Source of the DNA: Yersinia massiliensis CCUG 53443
GTDB taxonomy: Bacteria; Pseudomonadota; Gammaproteobacteria; Enterobacterales; Enterobacteriaceae
DNA: 64,000 nucleotides
Reading direction: 5' to 3'
NCBI RefSeq assembly: GCF_000312485.1
Contig: NZ_HE997652.1
Span: forward strand, 61,926 to 125,925
Positions within the stretch are counted from its first letter, which is position 1, and the number at the start of each line of letters is the position of its first letter. The notes below the pieces were generated by a model that was given only the letters and a program-made list of their open reading frames with translations, made no database searches and had not been told where the DNA came from. The position numbers and the translations under genes are program-made. This document shows positions 59,258-64,000 of this stretch, in pieces.

Positions 59258-60225
59258 CCGTCAGTAAGATTGATAGCGGTCAGTATCTTGTTGATGTGCG
59301 CCCGCAAGGGCGCAGCGGTAAGCGAATACGTAAACGTTTCAATACTAAGTCAGAGGCGCAGCAGTACGAACGGTGGCTTATTGCCACGCAGAATAATAAG
59401 GACTGGTTAGAGAAACCAGCAGACCGTCGCCCATTGATTGAGTTGATAGAGTTATGGTGGAAATATCACGGCCAAACTCTAAAGGCTGGTAAGGATGATT
59501 ATCAGCGACTTAAAAAGTTAGCCGATGACATGAATAACCCACGCGCCGACCAGGTTACAAAGGGTTCCTTTGCAGACTATAAAGCAGCCCGCCTATCCAG
59601 TGGAATCAGCCCTAGCACGATAAATAGAACGCAAATGATATTGAGCGGTGTATTCAGTACGCTCATAGAGAGCGGCCACTATCATAGCCAGCATCCTCTT
59701 AAGGGGATCGTCAAGATTAAAAAGACTGAAAGTGAAATGTATTTCCTTTCACGACCTGAAATTGATTTGTTGCTTAATAGCTTTGATGGCGACAATTTGA
59801 AAGTAATCAAGTTGTGTTTGGCTACTGGTGCGCGCTGGGAAGAGGCGGCAGAGTTAACAAGTGCATCGGTGATCAAATATAAGGTGACCTTTAATAACAC
59901 GAAGAATGGCAAAAATAGAACTGTTCCAATATCGGCGAAGCTGTATAAAGAAGTTTATAAGCCGGAAGGGGGCCGCTTGTTCCTACGAGTGGATTACGAT
60001 TTTGTCAGGGAAACACTAAGGGCTGTTATTCCTTCTTTGCCTGTAGGGCAATCTGTGCGAGTGTTTCGGCATACGTTCGCAAGTCATTTTATGATGAATG
60101 GCGGCAATATTTTGACGCTGCAAAAGATACTCGGTCATAGCAATATTCAACAAACTATGACCTATGCGCATTTTGCTCCAGACCATTTACAAGATGCTGT
60201 CAGGTTTAACCCACTGGAGCAGTAG
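59254..60225 (+). CDS. int: Tyrosine integrase
   Basis: A 323-residue phage integrase with HP1/P2-type N terminus. Catalytic residues are Arg194 (ATGARWEEAAEL), Lys217 (TKNGKN), Arg272, His295 (LGHSNIQQ) and Tyr304 (TYAHFAPD). Spacings Arg272-His295 and His295-Tyr304 equal those of HP1 integrase. The box II histidine is replaced by Arg269 (RVFRHTF). GTG start overlaps the previous stop (GTGA). It reads toward attR and the host smg operon. Confidence 0.93.
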   Translation: MTVSKIDSGQYLVDVRPQGRSGKRIRKRFNTKSEAQQYERWLIATQNNKDWLEKPADRRPLIELIELWWKYHGQTLKAGKDDYQRLKKLADDMNNPRADQVTKGSFADYKAARLSSGISPSTINRTQMILSGVFSTLIESGHYHSQHPLKGIVKIKKTESEMYFLSRPEIDLLLNSFDGDNLKVIKLCLATGARWEEAAELTSASVIKYKVTFNNTKNGKNRTVPISAKLYKEVYKPEGGRLFLRVDYDFVRETLRAVIPSLPVGQSVRVFRHTFASHFMMNGGNILTLQKILGHSNIQQTMTYAHFAPDHLQDAVRFNPLEQ

Positions 60226-60435
60226 GTTAATATTGTGGAGTTCCGTGCTACTGCTAGAATGAAAAAGTATAGGTTCAGTTTTGCAGGTGGCGGGGGCAAT
60301 AGGTGGGCGAATGTCGGTTTTATTGTGATCCACATTTTGCCCAAATTGGCTGGATTAGTACGGATTTGTGTAGATTCATGTTTCATTAAATATCATTGCT
60401 TTAGGTGTTTTTTGTTGGTGTGTATGGGTATGTGA
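60226..60435. other. Right arm of prophage, int to attR
   Basis: About 210 bases without a gene or clear terminator. As the other side of attP it should bear integrase arm sites. Absence of a terminator means int transcription could run into dprA-3', smg and downstream genes. Confidence 0.55.
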
Positions 60436-60452
60436 TGACACCTGTTGATGTC
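60436..60452. other. attR core (17-bp direct repeat with 29069-29085)
   Basis: Second copy of TGACACCTGTTGATGTC. The reading frame after it continues the native dprA C terminus. Confidence 0.95.
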
Positions 60453-60602
60453 GTCGCCGAACGTGCCGGCCAACCTGTGCCAGACATCGTAAGCAAGTTG
60501 CTCGAGCTGGAGTTAGCAGGGTGGATCGCAGCAGTACCCGGCGGCTATGTCCGATTATTAAGGAGGGCAGGCCATGTTCGACGTTTTAATTTACTTATTT
60601 GA
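60436..60602 (+). pseudogene. dprA: Displaced 3' end of dprA (winged-helix domain)
   Basis: Codons after the attR core read VAERAGQPVPDIVSKLLELE and end VRRFNLLI, the C-terminal winged helix of DprA. These 49 codons join the 325 upstream codons to give 374, the E. coli Smf length. No good ribosome binding site precedes the ATG at 60435, so it is probably untranslated in the lysogen. It becomes functional again on precise excision. Confidence 0.9.
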
Positions 60603-61047
60603 AACTTATATGCATAACGAGTCAGAAATGCTTGTCGACCAAGATAAGATTACTGACGATCTTGCTGACGCAGGTTTCTATCGTGAGGATATCAACAACG
60701 CCCTAAATTGGTTAGAGGCACTTGCCGATCTACAAGAAGGGCAGAAAGCACCTTATCTCTACGCCGCTGACCCACAAGCATTACGCATTTATACGACAGA
60801 AGAATCCCAACGTCTGGATGTCACTTGCCGTGGTTTTATCCTATTCCTTGAGCAAATTCAGGTCCTACACTTCGATACTCGAGAAATGGTTATCGATCGA
60901 ATTATGGCGTTAGATTCTAATGAGCTTGATCTGGAAGATCTTAAGTGGGTTGTGCTGATGGTGTTATTTAACATACCGGGTAATGAAAATGCCTATCAGC
61001 AGATGGAAGAGCTACTTTTTGAAGTCAACGAAGGTTATGTGCATTAA
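60574..61047 (+). CDS. smg: Smg, DUF494 protein
   Basis: A 157-residue Smg/DUF494 protein ([20 protein letters not shown]). The function is not known. The start lies inside the last 29 bases of native dprA and has a strong AAGGAGG site, so it is normally co-transcribed with dprA. In this lysogen its transcription must come from elsewhere. Confidence 0.92.
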   Translation: MFDVLIYLFETYMHNESEMLVDQDKITDDLADAGFYREDINNALNWLEALADLQEGQKAPYLYAADPQALRIYTTEESQRLDVTCRGFILFLEQIQVLHFDTREMVIDRIMALDSNELDLEDLKWVVLMVLFNIPGNENAYQQMEELLFEVNEGYVH

Positions 61048-61089
61048 GTGGTAATTCCACTGGCTAATAACTTTATTATAGAAGGCGTT

Positions 61090-61626
61090 ATGACGAAAAC
61101 AGTTACTGCCAAGGATAATGGTTCATGTCCTGAATGCGGCTCGGCTCTAGTCATCCGCAGTGGGGGGCATGGCCCATTCCTTGGTTGTTCACACTATCCC
61201 GACTGCCAGTATATTCGCCCTTTAAAAGCACAATCTGATGGTCATATTGTAAAAGTCCTAGATGGGCAATTTTGTCCTAAATGTGGCTCAGAGATGGTAT
61301 TGCGCCAAGGGCGTTTTGGTATGTTTATTGGATGCAGCCAATATCCGCAATGTGATCATACGGAAGTGATTGATAAACCGGACGAGACATCGATAAATTG
61401 TCCGCAATGTGGCCAAGGAAAACTCCTTCAACGTAAGTCACGTTTTGGGAAGATTTTCCATGCCTGTAACCGTTATCCAGATTGCCAATTTACTATTAAC
61501 CAGCAACCTATTGCTGGAAAATGCAGTTATTGTCACTATCCATTGTTAATGGAAAAGAGAACAGCGCAAGGCGTCAAATGTTTTTGTGCTAGTAAGTTAT
61601 GTGGGAAGGCCGTAGAAAGTGAGTAA
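61090..61626 (+). CDS. yrdD: YrdD, topoisomerase-type C4 zinc-finger protein
   Basis: A 178-residue protein with three topoisomerase I C-terminal zinc-ribbon units ([60 protein letters not shown]) and a fourth Cys cluster at the end. It matches E. coli YrdD; DNA binding is inferred. ATG at 61090 gives the family N terminus; an upstream GTG at 61048 is less likely. Confidence 0.88.
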   Translation: MTKTVTAKDNGSCPECGSALVIRSGGHGPFLGCSHYPDCQYIRPLKAQSDGHIVKVLDGQFCPKCGSEMVLRQGRFGMFIGCSQYPQCDHTEVIDKPDETSINCPQCGQGKLLQRKSRFGKIFHACNRYPDCQFTINQQPIAGKCSYCHYPLLMEKRTAQGVKCFCASKLCGKAVESE

Positions 61627-62206
61627 TAACAAGGTGAGTATAAAAAAGAATAATGATGGTTTGGCTGAAGTATTACGGGCCTTACAGCAAGAAGAGGTTA
61701 TTGCTTACCCGACAGAGGCTGTTTTTGGTTTAGGTTGTGACCCTGATAGTGAAAAGGCAGTGAATGCTTTATTAGCTTTAAAGCAACGGCCATGGCAGAA
61801 GGGCTTAATCCTTATTGCAGCAAGTTATGAACAATTAAAACCCTACGTTGATGATTCGGCGTTAAGTGATCTACAACGTGAGACGATTTTTTCCTGTTGG
61901 CCAGGGCCAGTAACGTGGGTTATTCCCGCCCGAGCTGATACACCACGTTGGCTTACGGGGAATTTTGATTCATTGGCCGTCAGGGTGAGTGACCACCCAC
62001 TTGTCCAACAATTGTGTTTGCAATATGGCAAGCCAGTGGTTTCAACTAGCGCTAATTTGAGTGGTCTTGAGCCTTGTCGTACGGAAGAAGAAGTAAGAAT
62101 ACAATTTGGCCCTTCACTACCGGTGCTCCTCGGCAAGGTTGGTGGTCGCTTAAACCCATCTGAAATCAGAGATGCTTTAACCGGTAAGCAATTTCGTCAA
62201 GGGTAG
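61619..62206 (+). CDS. tsaC: Threonylcarbamoyl-AMP synthase TsaC
   Basis: A YrdC/Sua5-family enzyme making L-threonylcarbamoyl-AMP for t6A37 of tRNAs. Conserved parts are [19 protein letters not shown], the [18 protein letters not shown] stretch and [13 protein letters not shown]. The GTG at 61619 overlaps the yrdD stop and has GGAAGG nine bases upstream (195 residues); a GTG at 61634 would give the 190 of E. coli. Essential in E. coli, so it must be expressed despite the prophage. Confidence 0.93.
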   Translation: MSNNKVSIKKNNDGLAEVLRALQQEEVIAYPTEAVFGLGCDPDSEKAVNALLALKQRPWQKGLILIAASYEQLKPYVDDSALSDLQRETIFSCWPGPVTWVIPARADTPRWLTGNFDSLAVRVSDHPLVQQLCLQYGKPVVSTSANLSGLEPCRTEEEVRIQFGPSLPVLLGKVGGRLNPSEIRDALTGKQFRQG

Positions 62207-62214
62207 GAAATAGC

Positions 62215-63036
62215 ATGGATCAGAAGTTCGCAGTGTTTGGTAATCCAATTGGGCACAGTAAATCGCCGAGGATTCATGCACTTTTTGCTGAGCAAACAGG
62301 TATAGAACATCACTACGGTAAGGTGCTTGCTCCGACTGAAACGTTTGAAGAAGTATTAGCACGCTTTTTTGCTGATGGTGCGGCGGGAGCAAACATCACG
62401 ACACCATTTAAAGAACGAGCATACGCCAAATGTGATGAACTAACAGATCGTGCATCATTGGCAGGAGCTGTTAATACGATCAAGCAGTTAGAGGATGGCC
62501 GCTTATTAGGTGACAATACGGATGGTATTGGTTTGCTAAGTGATCTTGAGCGGCTGCATTTGATTCATGAAACCGATAACATCTTGTTAGTGGGGGCTGG
62601 GGGGGCAGCGCATGGTGTTATTCTTCCATTGTTATCGTATGGATGTAAGGTTGTTGTGACTAATCGGACTTATGCTCGCGCCAAACAACTTGCTGAAGTT
62701 TTCCACCATTTGGGTGATATTGATGCTGCTGAAATGCATGCTATACACGAGCGTCAATTTGACTTAATTATCAATGCGACAGCTTCTGGCATCCATGGCG
62801 AAGTTCCAAACTTACCGACAAGTATTATCGGCCCCCAAACACGTTGTTACGATATGTTTTATCAGGCTGAGGACACGCCATTTTTAGCTTGGTGCAAGCG
62901 ACTTGGTGTGAGTTCTTCTGCGGATGGTTTGGGTATGCTAGTGGGACAAGCAGCACATGCTTTTCAGCTCTGGCATGGTGTGATGCCTGAAATTTCACCA
63001 GTACTAAATCAACTGCGTAATGAACTACATAAATAG
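62215..63036 (+). CDS. aroE: Shikimate dehydrogenase
   Basis: AroE (273 residues) reduces 3-dehydroshikimate with NADPH. Substrate-site motifs are [12 protein letters not shown] at the start, [12 protein letters not shown] (catalytic Lys) and [11 protein letters not shown] (catalytic Asp). The NADP loop follows ([21 protein letters not shown]). It follows tsaC by eight bases. Confidence 0.95.
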   Translation: MDQKFAVFGNPIGHSKSPRIHALFAEQTGIEHHYGKVLAPTETFEEVLARFFADGAAGANITTPFKERAYAKCDELTDRASLAGAVNTIKQLEDGRLLGDNTDGIGLLSDLERLHLIHETDNILLVGAGGAAHGVILPLLSYGCKVVVTNRTYARAKQLAEVFHHLGDIDAAEMHAIHERQFDLIINATASGIHGEVPNLPTSIIGPQTRCYDMFYQAEDTPFLAWCKRLGVSSSADGLGMLVGQAAHAFQLWHGVMPEISPVLNQLRNELHK

Positions 63037-63050
63037 AAGAGCAGAATAAT

Positions 63051-63078
63051 GCAGGAAAGATATAAGCCTATTTCCTGC
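63051..63078. terminator. Hairpin between convergent aroE and yrdA
   Basis: GCAGGAAA and TTTCCTGC form a perfect 8-bp stem with a 12-base loop, between the aroE and yrdA stops. No T-tract on either side, so terminator status is uncertain. Confidence 0.5.
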
Positions 63079-63110
63079 ATCATCTATTATGACGACTAAT
63101 CTAGTCTCGG

Positions 63111-63653
63111 CTATTTAGTTTCTGCCAAATAGTCATCTTTCCAGCGTACGTAGTTACCAGCCGAGTAAAGAAGACCTTCTAATTCCGCAGGCGTTAACGG
63201 CCTGATTTGTTTAGCAGGACTACCCATATATAGGAAACCACTAGTCAACCGCTTCCCAGGAGCAACGAGGCTGCCGGCACCAATCATGACGTCATCTTCT
63301 ATAATTGCTCCATCTAATAGGATCGACCCCATCCCAACGAGTACCCTGCTGCCGATAGTACAACCATGAAGCATAGCTTTATGTCCCACAGTCACGTCCT
63401 CACCAATAATCAGTGGGTCCCCTTCGGAGTTATGCTCAGACTTATGGGTAACGTGCAACACACTGCCGTCTTGAATATTTGAACGTGCGCCAATAACGAC
63501 TTGATTGACGTCACCTCGAATAGCCACTAGTGGCCAGATACTGACATCATCGCCCAAAATAACATTGCCAATGATCACGCTGGATCTATCGATCATTACG
63601 CGAGCACCTAAAGTTGGAAAATCCTGCAAATAGGGGCGAATAGCATCAGACAT
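63111..63653 (-). CDS. yrdA: YrdA, gamma-carbonic-anhydrase-like hexapeptide protein
   Basis: A 180-residue left-handed beta-helix protein (SVIIGNVILGDDVSIWPLVA and further hexapeptide turns). Metal-site histidines are in VLHVTHKSEHN and VGHKAMLHGC, as in gamma-carbonic anhydrases; activity in YrdA is not established. The ATG at 63653 follows GAGGTT; an upstream TTG would add 13 residues. Confidence 0.9.
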   Translation of the reverse strand: MSDAIRPYLQDFPTLGARVMIDRSSVIIGNVILGDDVSIWPLVAIRGDVNQVVIGARSNIQDGSVLHVTHKSEHNSEGDPLIIGEDVTVGHKAMLHGCTIGSRVLVGMGSILLDGAIIEDDVMIGAGSLVAPGKRLTSGFLYMGSPAKQIRPLTPAELEGLLYSAGNYVRWKDDYLAETK

Positions 63654-63821
63654 AACAATAACCTCATTTATAAGATCACTTTTTACAGGCAATACTAGCC
63701 GTTGCTGATGAAATTACAACCAATCAGGGGGAGGTGTGGCAGTAAATACACAGCGGATCGACCAAGATCTACACGTAAGGAGTGAAAAGTATTCAAACAG
63801 TAGAAAAAGGCAAAAAAATGG

Positions 63822-63849
63822 TTGTGCAAAAAATTCGACTCCCTATAAT
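63822..63849 (+). promoter_or_regulatory. rrn operon P1 promoter
   Basis: TTGTGC (63822-63827), 16 bases, TATAAT (63844-63849), then a GCGC discriminator. The A-tracts upstream (AAAAAGGCAAAAAAATGG) look like an UP element. Typical rRNA P1, at the rrnD position next to yrdA-aroE of E. coli. Confidence 0.88.
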
Positions 63850-63932
63850 GCGCATCCATCGAGACGGAACATGACGAATCAAGTAGTTAAGTGACCGGCA
63901 AAGAGAACAGAGAAATTCAACGAAATAAGTAG

Positions 63933-63960
63933 TTGACTCTGAGTGAGGAAAGCGTAATAT
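63933..63960 (+). promoter_or_regulatory. rrn operon P2 promoter
   Basis: TTGACT (63933-63938), 16 bases, TAATAT (63955-63960), then GCGCACC. About 110 bases after P1, the usual tandem spacing. The 16S rRNA gene lies beyond the window. Confidence 0.85.
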
Positions 63961-64000
63961 GCGCACCTCGAGTTACCGACCGGAAGGTTGCTAACTCACT

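Larger units (their letters stand above)
29069..60452. mobile_element. P2-superfamily (HP1/K139-like) prophage in dprA
   Basis: The element, about 31.4 kb, is bounded by the 17-bp repeat and carries integrase, Cox-like regulator, repressor, rolling-circle initiator A, terminase, portal, capsid, contractile tail, lysis and baseplate genes. The order and divergent terminase/capsid orientation are those of P2. The sheath (DUF2586-type), tube (DUF2597-type), DUF2590 and Ogr next to portal point to the HP1/K139-like branch. All essential modules look complete, so it may be inducible. Exact cos position was not identified. Confidence 0.95.

Noticed and set aside
60405..60602. Free winged-helix protein from the displaced dprA end.
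   Set aside because: The only starts (GTG 60405, ATG 60435) lack a ribosome binding site; treated as the broken gene's remainder.
63961..64000. Start of 16S rRNA.
   Set aside because: The conserved 16S 5' end is not reached; only the leader after P2 is present.

Overview
The window is a chromosomal segment from a member of the Enterobacterales, most likely the genus Yersinia. The host gene order is the enterobacterial one (fkpA, yheO-tusDCB, str, bfd-bfr, S10, spc and alpha operons, yhdN-zntR-arfA-mscL, trkA-rsmB-fmt-def, dprA-smg-yrdD-tsaC-aroE, yrdA, rrn). Protein lengths fit enterobacterial orthologues. The genus call rests on protein resemblance and is an inference.

Positions 1-23,100 hold the translation super-cluster: the end of fkpA, a regulator plus the TusDCB sulfur relay, then rpsL-rpsG-fusA-tuf, bfd-bfr, and about 28 ribosomal-protein, secY and rpoA genes in three operons. 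Their promoters, the L4-responsive S10 leader, the S4-responsive alpha leader and intrinsic terminators can be seen. yhdN, zntR and arfA follow; arfA carries the in-gene hairpin that makes its mRNA a non-stop message. From 23,100 to 28,000 the minus strand reads def-fmt-rsmB-trkA, with mscL beyond. dprA starts divergently at 28,111.

Positions 29,069-60,452 are an apparently complete P2-superfamily prophage of about 31.4 kb. Its sheath, tube and DUF2590 proteins resemble the HP1/K139-like branch. It sits inside the 3' part of dprA, bounded by a 17-bp direct repeat (TGACACCTGTTGATGTC). From attL to attR it has: about 700 bp of non-coding DNA; a minus-strand late operon (VgrG-like hub, tail fibre and its chaperone, gpI, gpJ, tape measure, a frameshifted tail chaperone pair, spanins, endolysin, holin, tube, sheath, gpS, gpR, gpL, gpM, gpN, gpO); a divergent plus-strand terminase-portal-Ogr unit; an AT-rich 330-codon cargo gene of unknown function with its own terminator; gene A replication initiator and a minus-strand early operon ending at a Cox-like regulator; a lysogeny control region; and a plus-strand repressor / Zn-ribbon / membrane coiled-coil / integrase operon.

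The insertion removes the last 49 codons of dprA (the C-terminal winged-helix domain) and replaces them with 7 phage codons. Joining the two flanks at the repeat restores a 374-codon dprA exactly in frame, and smg starts inside the restored dprA end. Lysogeny therefore truncates DprA and separates the smg-yrdD-tsaC-aroE genes from the dprA promoter, while the phage integrase operon points into them. The best candidates for something undescribed are this dprA switch, the 330-codon cargo gene at the position used by P2 for old and tin, and the two small genes between repressor and integrase.

The window ends in tandem rrn P1/P2 promoters; the 16S gene itself lies beyond the edge.
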